From Cellulomonas telluris (GTDB lineage Bacteria > Actinomycetota > Actinomycetes > Actinomycetales > Cellulomonadaceae): a stretch of 64,000 bases of DNA. Positions 11,393-21,562 of this stretch are shown one piece after another (the stretch's first letter is position 1; every line of letters starts with the position of its first letter). The notes under the pieces were generated by a model, which was not told where the DNA came from, ran no database searches, and saw only the letters and a program-made list of their open reading frames with translations. The stretch covers positions 186,001-250,000 of the forward strand of contig NZ_QXFN01000002.1 in assembly GCF_004886325.1 (NCBI RefSeq). The letters run 5' to 3'. The position numbers and the translations under genes were made by a program.

Positions 11393-11407
11393 GCGGCGCG
11401 GCGGGCC

Positions 11408-12079
11408 TCAGAGCGCCGGGCCGGTCTCCTCGAGCAGCCGCAGGGCCGCGCTCACGCGCGGGTTGCGGGCCGGGTCCGTGTCGATGCCCAGCGTCGCGTA
11501 GACCGCGTACACGTGGTTCTGCACCGACTTCTCGGTGATGCCGAGCCGTTCGGCGATCCCGGCGTTCGACAGCCCCTGCGCGAGCAGCCGCAGCACCGCG
11601 AACTGCCGCTTGGTCAGCCGTGCCACCGACGAGCCGAGGCGCGGCGTCATCTGCTCGAGCAGGGCCGGGTCGAGCACGGTGCGTCCCGCCGCGGCGGCAC
11701 GCACCGCGTCCAGGAGGCCCGCCTCGTCGGTCATGCTCGTCTTCGACAGGTACCCCCACCCGTGCGCCACGTCCTGCGGCAGGTCCAGGAGCAGGTCCAT
11801 CGCGTCGTGCGCGGACAGCAGCAGCACGCCGAGGTCGGGCTGCTCGCGCCGCAGCTGCACGCCGAGGGCGATGCCGTTGCCGTCCGGCAGGTCGATGTCC
11901 ATGACGACGACGTCGACGACCCCGGGCCGCAGGACGCGGCGGGCCTCGCCCGTCGACTCGAGCGTCGCGACGACCTCCAGGTCGTCCGCCACCTCGAGCG
12001 TGCGGCGCAGCATGGCGCGGAAGAGCGGCTGGTCCTCCACGACGGCGACGCGGAGCCGGCGGTCGTCGGGTGCTGTCAT
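11408..12079 (-). CDS. LuxR/NarL-family response regulator
   Basis: 223 aa from the ATG at 12079. The receiver domain (~10-125) has the acidic pocket VVEDQ, phospho-acceptor Asp in VVMDIDLPDGNG, LLSAHD, and a YLSKTS lysine. The LuxR-type helix-turn-helix (~150-215) reads LTKRQFAVLRLLAQGLSNAG then ITEKSVQNHVYAVY. Divergent from the sensor kinase gene, with only 63 bp between the starts, so the two are probably a cognate pair with facing promoters. Input signal and targets are not evident. Confidence 0.92.
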   Translation of the reverse strand: MTAPDDRRLRVAVVEDQPLFRAMLRRTLEVADDLEVVATLESTGEARRVLRPGVVDVVVMDIDLPDGNGIALGVQLRREQPDLGVLLLSAHDAMDLLLDLPQDVAHGWGYLSKTSMTDEAGLLDAVRAAAAGRTVLDPALLEQMTPRLGSSVARLTKRQFAVLRLLAQGLSNAGIAERLGITEKSVQNHVYAVYATLGIDTDPARNPRVSAALRLLEETGPAL

Positions 12080-12142
12080 CGCGGCCAGTATGGTCGTCGC
12101 GCGCCCATCGTGCGCGCGGGCACGGCGGGGGTCGGGAGCGGG

Positions 12143-13327
12143 ATGACGGGCGGGACCGGGGGCACGTCCCCCGCGGCGAGGCGCAGCGACGCCGCCGCCG
12201 ACCGGCGTGTGCTGGTCGGCGTGTCGGCGCTGGTGGCCCTCGGGTACGGGGTCGGAGCCTCCCTGCAGAGCGCGTACATCTACGCCCAGCTCGTGCCCGC
12301 GTGGGCGCACGTGGACCTCGTCCAGCGGCTCGCGGCCAACGCGGTGGCCGTCGCGACGCTCGCCCTGGCGCTCGCGGTGCTGCAGGTGCACGCCGCCCGG
12401 GGCGCGTGGGGCGTGGGGCGCCGCGTGGTGCTCGCCGCCGCGCTCACCGCGGCCGCCCGCGTGGCCGCGCAGCTCGTCGCCGGCGTGTACGCGCGCGACG
12501 ACGTCGCCTCCCAGCAGGCCGAGCTGCTGGGCGGGTTCGTCGCCACCCTGGTGTCCGCCGGCATCGGGGCGTGGGCCATGCTCTGGCTGCGCGGCGCGCG
12601 CGCCCGCACCCGGGCGGCGGAACGGGCGGCCGTCGCGGTCGAGCTCGCGGTGCGCGCGCTCGAGAACGAGGAGATCCGCGTCCGGCGCCAGGTCGCCGAG
12701 GGCCTGCACGGCACGCTCCAGCAGCGCCTGGTCCTCGTCGAGACGCGCGTCGCCGAGCTGCTGCGCCGCCGGCCCGGCTGCGAGGAGGCCGCCGACGACC
12801 TCGCGTGGGTGCGCGACCAGCTCGCGGAGGCGCGTGACGCGGACGTGCGCCGCATGAGCCGGCTGCTGTACCCCGACCGGCTGGAGCTGGGCCTGGTCCC
12901 CGCGGTCCGTGCCCTGCTGAGCCGCCTGCCCGCGACGATCGCCACCAGCCTGCGGGCGAGCGCCGCGGTGCGCGAGCGCGACGACCCGACGCGGGAGGAC
13001 CTCGTCGTCTCCGACCGCCTGCTGGCGCTGCGGGTCGTCGAGGAGGCGGTGACGAACGCGCTGAAGAACGGGCCGCCGCGCCGCGTCGACGTCGTGCTCG
13101 ACCTCGTCGACGACGTGCTCCTCATCGAGGTGGTGAACGACGGGGACCTGTACGCGCCCCGGCGCGTCGACCCCGCCTCCGGCACGTCCCGGCTCGCGGA
13201 GCGCCTGGCGGTCGTGGGCGGGCGGCTGGCGGTGGGCCCCGGGCCCACCACGGGTGCGCGTGTGGAGGCCCGGCTGCCCCTGGCACCTGCGGAGGACGGA
13301 CGGCGGACCGCCCCGACACCCGGGTGA
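12143..13327 (+). CDS. Sensor histidine kinase of the NarL/LuxR-partner type
   Basis: 394 aa from the ATG at 12143 (GGGAGCGGG upstream); a GTG at 12110 is an alternative start. Four hydrophobic segments lie in residues ~22-155, with no large extracellular domain, so the signal is probably sensed in or at the membrane. The dimerisation region has RRQVAEGLHGTLQQRL, where the His of GLHG aligns with the phospho-acceptor of HisKA_3 kinases (normally ELHD). An ATPase domain follows: N box VVEEAVTNALKN, LLIEVVNDGD, and a late Gly-rich VVGGRL. Partner of the divergent response regulator. The G after the His, instead of D, is unusual. Confidence 0.85.
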   Translation: MTGGTGGTSPAARRSDAAADRRVLVGVSALVALGYGVGASLQSAYIYAQLVPAWAHVDLVQRLAANAVAVATLALALAVLQVHAARGAWGVGRRVVLAAALTAAARVAAQLVAGVYARDDVASQQAELLGGFVATLVSAGIGAWAMLWLRGARARTRAAERAAVAVELAVRALENEEIRVRRQVAEGLHGTLQQRLVLVETRVAELLRRRPGCEEAADDLAWVRDQLAEARDADVRRMSRLLYPDRLELGLVPAVRALLSRLPATIATSLRASAAVRERDDPTREDLVVSDRLLALRVVEEAVTNALKNGPPRRVDVVLDLVDDVLLIEVVNDGDLYAPRRVDPASGTSRLAERLAVVGGRLAVGPGPTTGARVEARLPLAPAEDGRRTAPTPG

Positions 13328-13380
13328 CCTGCGTCTCATGGGCCGTCACGGGCGGCTGTCACAAGGAGCCGAGACAGCGT

Positions 13381-13397
13381 GTCCGGTTCCTCCGGAC
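13381..13397 (+). terminator. Short hairpin after the histidine kinase
   Basis: GTCCGG-TTCCT-CCGGAC, a perfect 6-bp stem 53 bp beyond the stop codon. Weak candidate. The remaining ~150 bp to the next start hold a GACGTACGTC palindrome (13469-13478) and presumably the promoter of the exported-protein operon. Confidence 0.4.
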
Positions 13398-13545
13398 CAG
13401 TCCGGGACGTCTGCTCCCGTTCAGGTGAAAGACACCGCTCGACGTGCAGGGGTGGGTGCGGCCACCTAGACGTACGTCCAGGAAGCACGGGCGGCCGCCT
13501 ACGGTCACCCGAGCACCCCCTCAGCCCACCCGTCCAGGAGTCGCC

Positions 13546-13956
13546 ATGTCCAGCAGCCGTTCGTCCCGCACCCGCAAGGTCCTCGCCGTCTCGCTCGCCG
13601 TCGTCGGCGTGGCCGGCCTGTCCCTCGCCTCCGCGTCGCAGCTCTCCTTCAGCTCGCCCCAGCCGCAGATGCAGGCGGGCGTCCAGGTCGCCGGCGCGTG
13701 CCAGACCGCTCCGCTCACCGTCGCGTTCGCCGACCCGACCCTCTCGGAGGGGAAGTTCCGCTCGAGCACGGTCACGGTCAGCGGCTTCGACGCCACGTGC
13801 AACGGCGAGTCGGTCAAGGTCGCCCTCCTCGACGCCTCCGGCGCCCAGATCGGCACCACGCACACCGTCGCGACGCTCGCCAACGGCGGGCCCGTCACCG
13901 CGCCGATCGCCGGCGACGCGCAGGCCATCGCCTCCGTGGCCGTCACCATCTACTGA
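13546..13956 (+). CDS. Small exported protein with a SipW-type signal peptide
   Basis: 136 aa from the ATG at 13546, with CCAGGAG upstream. Basic n-region RSSRTRK, then a hydrophobic stretch rich in Gly/Ala/Ser ending LASASQLSFSS, resembling the signal peptides processed by SipW-like peptidases. The mature part (~95 residues) has two Cys (GACQTAP, DATCNG) that could form a disulfide, is rich in Val/Thr/Ser and looks beta-stranded, ending in VAVTIY. The next gene is the matching signal peptidase, 16 bp downstream. By analogy with TasA-type systems it may be a surface or matrix protein, which is inference. Confidence 0.7.
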   Translation: MSSSRSSRTRKVLAVSLAVVGVAGLSLASASQLSFSSPQPQMQAGVQVAGACQTAPLTVAFADPTLSEGKFRSSTVTVSGFDATCNGESVKVALLDASGAQIGTTHTVATLANGGPVTAPIAGDAQAIASVAVTIY

Positions 13957-13972
13957 CGCACCGACCCGATCG

Positions 13973-14650
13973 GTGACCCCGCAGCAGCACACCGCACCCG
14001 ACGCCCCTCGCGGGCGTCGGGTGCTGCGTGCTGCCGGGAACGCGGTCGTGTACGCGCTGGCCCTCGTGGCCGGCGTCCTGCTGTGGCCGACCAGCCTCGG
14101 CGGCTGCACGAGCCTGACCGTGGTCTCGGGTCACTCGATGGAGCCCACCTACTACACGGGCGACCTCGTGCTCTCCCGCTGCGGCACGCCGCAGGTGGGG
14201 GACGTCGTCGTCTACACCCCCGAGGGCTACGGGGACGCGCGCATCATCCACCGCGTCGTCGGGCGCGACGCCGACGGCCTCGTCGTCCAGGGCGACAACA
14301 ACCCCGAGGTCGACCCGTTCGTGCCGACCGACGAGGACGTCGTGGGGATCGCCCGGGTGCACGTGCCCGCGGTGGGGCGCGTCGGGCTGCTGGTCACGAA
14401 CCCGTGGGTCTGGGTCAGCCTCGTCGTCGTCGGCCTCGGCATCCTGCTCTGGCCCGGCCGCGCGGAGGAGGACGAGGAGCAGGACAGGGACGCCGACGAG
14501 GACGCCGACCCGGACGAGGACGCCGACCCGGACGAGGACCGGGCCGCGGGCCAGGACGCGGAGCAGGACGCCGACCGGGCGGACGCCGGCACCCGCGGCC
14601 CCGCCGGCGCGCGGGCGGCGACGAGCGGCGCGGCCGGGTCGCAGCCGTGA
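13973..14650 (+). CDS. sipW: Signal peptidase I, SipW/ER type (Ser/His)
   Basis: 225 aa from the GTG at 13973; no closer start is available. First helix ~15-35, then box B SGHSMEPTYYTGDLVL with the catalytic Ser, and ARIIHRVVG, where His replaces the Lys of classical bacterial LepB. That Ser/His arrangement defines the SipW/ER subfamily. A second helix (~140-160) precedes an Asp/Glu-rich tail of ~60 residues with repeats of DADPDED. It is flanked by two exported proteins and overlaps the second (GTGA), so it is probably dedicated to their processing. Confidence 0.88.
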   Translation: MTPQQHTAPDAPRGRRVLRAAGNAVVYALALVAGVLLWPTSLGGCTSLTVVSGHSMEPTYYTGDLVLSRCGTPQVGDVVVYTPEGYGDARIIHRVVGRDADGLVVQGDNNPEVDPFVPTDEDVVGIARVHVPAVGRVGLLVTNPWVWVSLVVVGLGILLWPGRAEEDEEQDRDADEDADPDEDADPDEDRAAGQDAEQDADRADAGTRGPAGARAATSGAAGSQP

Positions 14651-15798
14651 CCGGCGGGCCCGTGCGTCCCGCCGTGGCGCGTGCCCGTGCGGCCGTGGTC
14701 ACGGTGCTCGTGGCCGTCACGGCGCTCCTGGCGGGCGTGGGCGGCGCGAGCGCCGCGACGCTGCCGATCGCGCCGGTGACCCGCGTGTGGGCGACCACGT
14801 CCACCGGCTGCGCGACCGGCACCGCCGTCGTCACGCCCGCCGCCCGCACGGACGCGAGCAGCGTCGCCGTGAGCGGTCTCGACGTGTCCCGCTGCCCCGG
14901 CACCGCACGGCTCGAGGTCTGGGTCGTCACCAGCACCGGCGCCACGCGCACGCTCGTCGGCACCGTCGCCGGACGTGCGAGCGTGCCCGCGAACCCCCCG
15001 GTCACGGTCGCACCCGGGACGGCGGTGTCGGTGCGCGTCGCCGGCTGGGTGCGGCCCGCGACCCTCGCCGTCCTCGCCGCGCCCGGTGACGACGCCGTCG
15101 TCGAGGCCGCACAGGGCATCGTCATCACCGACCGCCGCTGGACGATCGGCGACGACGACCGGCAGGCGTGCGTGGCGGTGACGGTGCGCGCGACGTCCGC
15201 CCAGCCCGTCGAGTGGCGCCTCGAGGTGATGCAGCAGGCGGCGCCCTGGTACGGGGACACCGTCGCCGAGCACTACGTGCTGGAGGGCGACGGCGAGACC
15301 GCGCAGATGCTGCGCGACACCCCGACGCGGGGACGGCTGCAGATCGCGGGCCGGCTGCGGGACTGGGGCGACTTCCGGTACCTGTCCACTGCGGCGGGCG
15401 ACCCGTACCCCACCGAGCGGACCCTGACGCTCTGCAACCGCCAGCTGCCGCTGCAGCCGGACGTCCGCTCCGCGTACTCGGTCACGGTGACGCAGACCCG
15501 CTGGGACGCGCCGCCGAGCACGTGGAGCGGCCAGGTGGACGTCTGCTACGCCGTCCTGGTGCGCGGCAACGGGACCAGCCCCTTCAACGTCGGCTGGACC
15601 GCGAGCGTCGACCTGGCGGCCGCCCTGGCGCACGTCCGCTCGTACCCCGGGGGCACGGCGCGCGTGAGCGTCTCCCTCTCGGACAGCCAGCGCACCGTCA
15701 CGACGTCGGGCTCGGTCGTCACGATGCGCAACGGCACGTACGGCGCGCTGAAGGGCACCGAGAGCCTCGAGATGGCGGCCTGCGTCTCGCGCTGGTGA
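14647..15798 (+). CDS. Large secreted protein of the signal-peptidase locus
   Basis: 383 aa from the GTG at 14647, overlapping the stop of the signal peptidase gene. It has a signal peptide (residues ~10-35, ending GGASAAT) and no further membrane segment. The mature protein has several Cys (TGCATG, SRCPG, QACVAV, LTLCNR, DVCYAV, AACVSRW) and is dominated by Thr/Val/Ser beta-strand-like sequence. No known domain is recognised. Its position and coupling suggest it is co-exported and possibly co-assembled with the 136-aa protein. Confidence 0.65.
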   Translation: MTGGPVRPAVARARAAVVTVLVAVTALLAGVGGASAATLPIAPVTRVWATTSTGCATGTAVVTPAARTDASSVAVSGLDVSRCPGTARLEVWVVTSTGATRTLVGTVAGRASVPANPPVTVAPGTAVSVRVAGWVRPATLAVLAAPGDDAVVEAAQGIVITDRRWTIGDDDRQACVAVTVRATSAQPVEWRLEVMQQAAPWYGDTVAEHYVLEGDGETAQMLRDTPTRGRLQIAGRLRDWGDFRYLSTAAGDPYPTERTLTLCNRQLPLQPDVRSAYSVTVTQTRWDAPPSTWSGQVDVCYAVLVRGNGTSPFNVGWTASVDLAAALAHVRSYPGGTARVSVSLSDSQRTVTTSGSVVTMRNGTYGALKGTESLEMAACVSRW

Positions 15799-15991
15799 GC
15801 GCCCCTGCTGCGCCCGGGTGAACCGCGCGGCGACCTCTCAGGACCGCGGCCGGCCTGCCGACATGGGCCCGCCGGCGCCGCCGTCAGCCCGCTGCTCCGC
15901 CCGGGTGGAAGGCGCCGCCCGGGCCCTCGCGGCGTGGCCCCCCGCCCCCGCCGGACGTAGCGTGACGCCATCGCGCAAGGACGCGCGAGCA

Positions 15992-16036
15992 CCCTCCCAC
16001 GGACGGGAGGGCGCACCCACCCACGGACGGGAGGGG
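15992..16036 (+). promoter_or_regulatory. Tandem ACGGAC-loop hairpins overlapping the next gene's ribosome binding site
   Basis: Two 16-bp direct repeats (CCCACGGACGGGAGGG at 15996-16011 and 16020-16035) each fold into a hairpin with an ACGGAC hexaloop. The first is a perfect 7-bp stem (CCCTCCC/GGGAGGG, 15992-16011). The second has one A-A mismatch, and its right arm is the Shine-Dalgarno GAGGGG. The C-ANGGAN-G geometry matches CsrA/RsmE binding sites; the regulatory role is inferred. Confidence 0.5.
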
Positions 16037-16038
16037 CT

Positions 16039-16434
16039 GTGGTCGCACGCCACGTCCTCGTACGGCCGACCCCGCGCAGGATGCGCTGGGCGGCAGCCCT
16101 CGGCGCGCTCGGCGCCGCCGGGCTCTGGTCCTCCGCGCAGGCGGCGGACCACCTGCCGGCCGCGGACCAGGCGGTGTGCACGGCGGCCGACGTCGTGTGG
16201 GGGTACGAGGTCGCCCTCGGCGACGACGGCAGCGGGTTCGGCGTCAGCGGGGTGCGCTTCGAGCAGGTGCCCGCCGACTGCGACGGGGTCCGGGCCGTCG
16301 TCACGTACGTCGACGCGCGCGGCGACCTCGTCCACCGGTCCGCCGTCGGGCTGGGCGCCGGCACGGTGCACGTGCTGCCCGACGACGTGCCGGGGCCGGT
16401 GGCGGCGGCGCGCTGGGTCCTCGCCCCGGGCTGA
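16039..16434 (+). CDS. Small secreted protein of unknown function
   Basis: 131 aa from the GTG at 16039, with GAGGGG at 16031-16036; an internal ATG (residue 15, RMRWAAAL) is an alternative. Signal peptide: basic RPTPRRMR, hydrophobic WAAALGALGAAGLW, cleavage after AQA. The mature ~95 residues contain two Cys (AVCTAAD, ADCDGV) and no recognised domain. The general look (short, Cys-paired, exported) resembles the proteins of the signal-peptidase locus upstream. Two GGA-loop hairpins sit directly on its leader. Confidence 0.6.
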   Translation: MVARHVLVRPTPRRMRWAAALGALGAAGLWSSAQAADHLPAADQAVCTAADVVWGYEVALGDDGSGFGVSGVRFEQVPADCDGVRAVVTYVDARGDLVHRSAVGLGAGTVHVLPDDVPGPVAAARWVLAPG

Positions 16435-16453
16435 GCCGGCGCGGCGGGGCCGC

Positions 16454-17275
16454 TCAGACGAGCGGCGTCGGGTCCGGCCGCTTCGGCCGCAGCCGGTCGC
16501 CCGACGACCGCCCCTGCAGCCGCCGGCGCGCCCACGGGTACGCGTGCTCGCGCAGCCAGCGGGCGTCCGCGAGCACCCGGTCCCGCCGGGGCGCGGGCGG
16601 CAGCGGGGCCAGCGGGTCGTCCCAGTCGTCCCGCTCGGGGGGCAGGCCGAGCGCGACGAGCGCCGCCTGCGCCACCCGCGTGTGGCCGTCGGTGGTGAGG
16701 TGGATCCGGTCCTCGGCCCACATCCGCCAGTCGGCGAGGCTGCGCATGCCCCACAGGTCGAGCACGTACGCGCCGTGCCGCCGCGCGATCGACCACACGT
16801 GGGTGTTGTAGACGGCGACCCGCGCCCGCGTCGCCCGCACGAGCGGGCTGTCCCGCACGTCGAACCCGGTGCCGAGCAGGACGTCGGCACCGGTGGCGCG
16901 CACGCGCACGACCGTGCGCTCGAGCTCGTCCGCGAGCCCGTCCACGTCGACCGACGGCCGCAGCATGTCGTTGCCGCCGCCGATCACGCTGACCAGGTCC
17001 GGCTCGAGCGCGAGGGCGGCCGGCACCTGGTCCCGCAGGATCGGGCGCAGGAGGCGGCCGCGGACGGCGAGGTTCGCGTACTCCAGCGGCGCGAGGCCCG
17101 CGGCCGTGCGCCGCAGCGACAGGTGCGACGCGAGCTGGTCGGCCCAGCCGCGCTGGGGTGCGTCGCGGCCGTCCGGGTCGTCCCACAGCCCCTCGGAGAA
17201 GGAGTCGCCGACGGCGACGTAGCGGGTCCAGCGGGGTGCGGTCGTGGTCTCGTCGGGCCGGTCGGTGACGCTCAC
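16454..17275 (-). CDS. SGNH/GDSL-family hydrolase
   Basis: 273 aa, cytoplasmic by appearance (no signal peptide). Block I VAVGDSFSEG carries the nucleophile Ser, block III is IGGGNDM, and block V DRIHLTTDGH carries the catalytic Asp/His. Such enzymes act as esterases or lipases; the substrate cannot be told. The C-terminal ~55 residues are basic and proline-rich. Leftward, with its stop facing the end of the small secreted protein 20 bp away. The ATG start at 17275 is the only reasonable one before the ung end. Confidence 0.9.
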   Translation of the reverse strand: MSVTDRPDETTTAPRWTRYVAVGDSFSEGLWDDPDGRDAPQRGWADQLASHLSLRRTAAGLAPLEYANLAVRGRLLRPILRDQVPAALALEPDLVSVIGGGNDMLRPSVDVDGLADELERTVVRVRATGADVLLGTGFDVRDSPLVRATRARVAVYNTHVWSIARRHGAYVLDLWGMRSLADWRMWAEDRIHLTTDGHTRVAQAALVALGLPPERDDWDDPLAPLPPAPRRDRVLADARWLREHAYPWARRRLQGRSSGDRLRPKRPDPTPLV

Positions 17276-17317
17276 GCGTCCACTATGCCCGCTCCCGCCG
17301 ACAGGTCCGCACCGGCC

Positions 17318-17995
17318 TCAGGGGAGCGTCCAGTCGACCGGCTCGGCCCCCTGCGCGACGAGCAGCTCGTTCACGCGGGAGAACGGGCGCGAGCCGAAGA
17401 AGCCGCGGCTCGCGGACAGCGGGCTGGGGTGCGGGCTCGCGACGACCGGCACGTCGCCGAGCGCGGGACGCAGCTGCTGGGCGTCGCGGCCCCAGAGCAC
17501 GGCGACGAGCGGGCCGCCGCGCTCCACGAGGGCCGCGATGGCCCGGTCGGTCAGCTGCTCCCAGCCCTTGCCGCGGTGCGAGGCGGGCGCGCCGGGCCGC
17601 ACCGTCAGCACGCGGTTGAGCAGCATGACGCCCTGGTCGGCCCACGGCGTCAGGTCGCCCGTCGACGGGGGCGGGGTGCCGACGTCGGCCACCAGCTCGG
17701 TGAAGACGTTGGCGAGCGAGCGGGGGAGCGGGCGCACGTCCGGCTGGACCGAGAACGACAGACCCATCGGGTGGCCCGGGGTCGGGTAGGGGTCCTGGCC
17801 GACGACGAGCACGCGCACGTCGGCCAGCGGGCGGCGGAACGCGTGCAGCACGGCGTCGCCGGCCGGCAGGTACCCGCGCCCCGCGGCGACCTCGGCGCGC
17901 AGGAACTCGCCCGCTGCGCGCAGCGCGGGCTCCGCGGGCGCGAGCGCGCGCGCCCAGTCGGGTGCGACGAGCCGGTCGAGGGGTGCGGGGACCAC
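17318..17995 (-). CDS. ung: Uracil-DNA glycosylase (family 1)
   Basis: 225 aa from the GTG at 17995. Removes uracil from DNA in base excision repair. The water-activating motif is [18 protein letters not shown] and the leucine-loop motif is [20 protein letters not shown]. The size and C-terminus (PVDWTLP) match family-1 UDG. The frame is open well upstream to 18343, but that would overlap the divergent DUF3263 promoter and gene. No strong ribosome binding site is seen, so the start is moderately certain. Confidence 0.93.
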   Translation of the reverse strand: MVPAPLDRLVAPDWARALAPAEPALRAAGEFLRAEVAAGRGYLPAGDAVLHAFRRPLADVRVLVVGQDPYPTPGHPMGLSFSVQPDVRPLPRSLANVFTELVADVGTPPPSTGDLTPWADQGVMLLNRVLTVRPGAPASHRGKGWEQLTDRAIAALVERGGPLVAVLWGRDAQQLRPALGDVPVVASPHPSPLSASRGFFGSRPFSRVNELLVAQGAEPVDWTLP

Positions 17996-18158
17996 GGCGG
18001 GGAAGGCTACCGGCGTCCCGCCGGGGGTGGTACGTCGCCGCGCGGCGAATGACACCCGTGTGGTTCGGCCCGTAGCATGGCCGGGCCGTCCGCGAGGGCG
18101 GCGCACGTGCCGGCGTCCCCGGCGCGTGGGCGAGGCACCCGACGGACCGGAGGCACCA

Positions 18159-18485
18159 ATGGACGCCACGGCGAGCAGCGCGACCGCGACCCTCGACGAG
18201 ACCCGTCCGGCCGACCCCCGTCCCGCCGACGGCGCGGCGCTCTCCGAGCGGGACCAGGCGGTGCTGGCGTTCGAGCGCCAGTGGTGGAAGTACGCCGGCG
18301 CCAAGGAGCAGGCGATCCGCGAGCTGTTCGACATGTCGGCCACGCGGTACTACCAGCTGCTCAACGCGCTGATCGACGACCCGGCCGCGCTCGCGCACGA
18401 CCCGATGCTCGTCAAGCGCCTGCGCCGGATGCGGTCCTCGCGCCAGCGCGCCCGCACCGCCCGCCGCCTCGGCGCCGACGGCTGA
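18159..18485 (+). CDS. DUF3263 family protein
   Basis: 108 aa from the ATG at 18159. The conserved actinobacterial DUF3263 core is clear: [20 protein letters not shown], then [20 protein letters not shown], then a basic tail [17 protein letters not shown]. The core has a sigma-region-4-like helix-turn-helix look ([20 protein letters not shown]) and the basic C-terminus suggests DNA binding. Function is not established. Divergent from ung; followed by the LytR_C gene. Confidence 0.85.
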   Translation: MDATASSATATLDETRPADPRPADGAALSERDQAVLAFERQWWKYAGAKEQAIRELFDMSATRYYQLLNALIDDPAALAHDPMLVKRLRRMRSSRQRARTARRLGADG

Positions 18486-18510
18486 GCGAGCCCCGGCCCT
18501 CGCGGGGCGC

Positions 18511-18537
18511 GCACGGACACCGGCACGGTGCCCGTGC
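18511..18537 (+). terminator. Hairpin after the DUF3263 gene
   Basis: Nested stem GCACGG...CCGTGC with inner ACCG-GCA-CGGT, 26 bp past the stop codon. Plausible terminator without a U-tract. Confidence 0.5.
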
Positions 18538-18581
18538 GGCGGTCCCCGGTGCGCACCGGCGCACCGGTTAGCCTTGCCGCC

Positions 18582-19196
18582 GTGAGCAAGGCGGACTACC
18601 CCTACCCGGACGACGAGTTCGACGTCGTGCCGCCCGACGGCCCCCGCGGCGTGCACCGCGCCCCGCGCTCGGCCTGGAGCCGCTGGTGGCCGTTCCTCGT
18701 CGTCCTGCTGGTGGTGCCGGTGCTCGCGTACGGCGTCGTGTCGTACCTGTCCCGGACCGGCGACCTGCCGGTCGTCGGCGGCGGCAGCGCCCCGGCGGCG
18801 GAGGAGGAGACCCCCGCGCCCGAGGACCCCGCCGCCTCGGCGCCCCCGGCCGAGGGCGAGGGCGGGGCGGAGCCCGAGGCGAGCGCGCCGGCCCCCGAGG
18901 TGCCCGCCCCGTCGCCCGTCCTGTCGACCCCGGTCGAGGTGCTCAACGGCGCCCGCGTCCCCGGGCTCGCGGGGCGCGTCGCCGACGGCCTGCGCGCGGC
19001 GGGCTTCACGTCCGTCACGCCCGACAACGCGACGGACGAGCTGCCGGACGAGTCGACCGTCTACATCGCGTCCGAGGACCAGCGCGCCACCGCGGACCTC
19101 GTGGCGTCCACGACGGGGGTCCCGACGATCGCGGTCGACCCGGCGAGGGCGGGCGCGGGCATCGTCGTCCTGCTCGTCTCCGACCCCGAGGGCTGA
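18582..19196 (+). CDS. Membrane-anchored LytR C-terminal domain protein
   Basis: 204 aa from the GTG at 18582. A short cytoplasmic part (~30 residues), one transmembrane helix ([19 protein letters not shown]), an extracytoplasmic Ala/Pro/Glu linker (~70-120), then a LytR_C domain (~130-200) beginning [20 protein letters not shown]. LytR_C domains occur at the end of LCP cell-wall ligases; here the domain is alone, a common actinobacterial arrangement with unknown role in the envelope. It sits between DUF3263 and cspA, an order often seen in relatives. Confidence 0.85.
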   Translation: MSKADYPYPDDEFDVVPPDGPRGVHRAPRSAWSRWWPFLVVLLVVPVLAYGVVSYLSRTGDLPVVGGGSAPAAEEETPAPEDPAASAPPAEGEGGAEPEASAPAPEVPAPSPVLSTPVEVLNGARVPGLAGRVADGLRAAGFTSVTPDNATDELPDESTVYIASEDQRATADLVASTTGVPTIAVDPARAGAGIVVLLVSDPEG

Positions 19197-19315
19197 CCGC
19201 ACGACGGCCTCGGCGGCCGGGCGAACCCCCTGGTCGCGCGCACAGGGCGCCACTAGGCTCCACGCACCGGGGCGACGGCGGAGCGTCCCGGCCCACGGAG
19301 GGCGAGGAGCACGGC

Positions 19316-19519
19316 ATGGCGCAGGGCACGGTCAAGTGGTTCAACGCGGAGAAGGGGTACGGCTTCATCACGCCGGACGGCGGCGGCCAGGACCTCTTCG
19401 TCCACTACAGCGCGATCCAGAGCTCGGGGTACCGCTCCCTCGAGGAGGGGCAGGCGGTGGACTTCGAGGTCGGCCAGGGCACCAAGGGCCCGCAGGCCGA
19501 GCAGGTCCGCCCCCTCTGA
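19316..19519 (+). CDS. cspA: Cold-shock protein (CspA family)
   Basis: 67 aa from the ATG at 19316, with GAGGAG 6-11 nt upstream. Single cold-shock (OB-fold) domain with RNP1 KGYGFITPD and RNP2 LFVHYSAI; starts [17 protein letters not shown]. Binds single-stranded nucleic acid as an RNA chaperone. Just before the ribosome binding site the leader can fold GCCC-ACGGA-GGGC (19291-19303), a GGA-loop hairpin resembling those upstream of motility genes. A strong terminator follows. Confidence 0.95.
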   Translation: MAQGTVKWFNAEKGYGFITPDGGGQDLFVHYSAIQSSGYRSLEEGQAVDFEVGQGTKGPQAEQVRPL

Positions 19520-19574
19520 CGCACCGCGGGCCCTGCGCCCGCACCGAGCACCGCGGGTGCCCCGCCCGCACCGA

Positions 19575-19608
19575 ACGGCCCGGTCGCGCACGCGCGCGAC
19601 CGGGCCGT
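19575..19608 (+). terminator. Strong hairpin terminator after cspA
   Basis: Perfect 15-bp inverted repeat ACGGCCCGGTCGCGC / GCGCGACCGGGCCGT around ACGC, followed by a short T/C-rich stretch. Confidence 0.85.
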
Positions 19609-19635
19609 CGTCGTCCACGGGCGGGGTCGGTGCTG

Positions 19636-19662
19636 CTTGCACTCGCAGGGGTCGAGTGCTAA
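19636..19662 (+). promoter_or_regulatory. CIRCE operator 1 (HrcA site) upstream of groEL
   Basis: CTTGCACTC-N9-GAGTGCTAA. The right arm is exactly the CIRCE consensus, and the left arm differs at the first positions. HrcA represses heat-shock chaperonin genes at such sites. Confidence 0.85.
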
Positions 19663-19670
19663 CCATTGAC

Positions 19671-21440
<1,770 letters not shown>

Positions 21441-21471
21441 GCCTGAGCCGGTCCACGACCGACTGAACGGC

Positions 21472-21510
21472 CCGAGGGCCGGTCACCCCCACGGGGTGGC
21501 CGGCCCTCGG
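21472..21510 (+). terminator. Terminator hairpin after groEL
   Basis: An 18-bp stem CCGAGGGCCGGTCACCCC / GGGGTGGCCGGCCCTCGG with one G-T pair, 31 bp past the stop codon. Confidence 0.85.
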
Positions 21511-21562
21511 CATGTCCCGCGCGCCGGACGTGCGGGTGCGGGACGGGGACGTCGGGTGCGGG

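Noticed and set aside
11408-13339. Long minus-strand frame fusing the response regulator with sequence opposite the sensor kinase
   Set aside because: The receiver domain begins right after ATG 12079, and everything upstream is antisense of the kinase.
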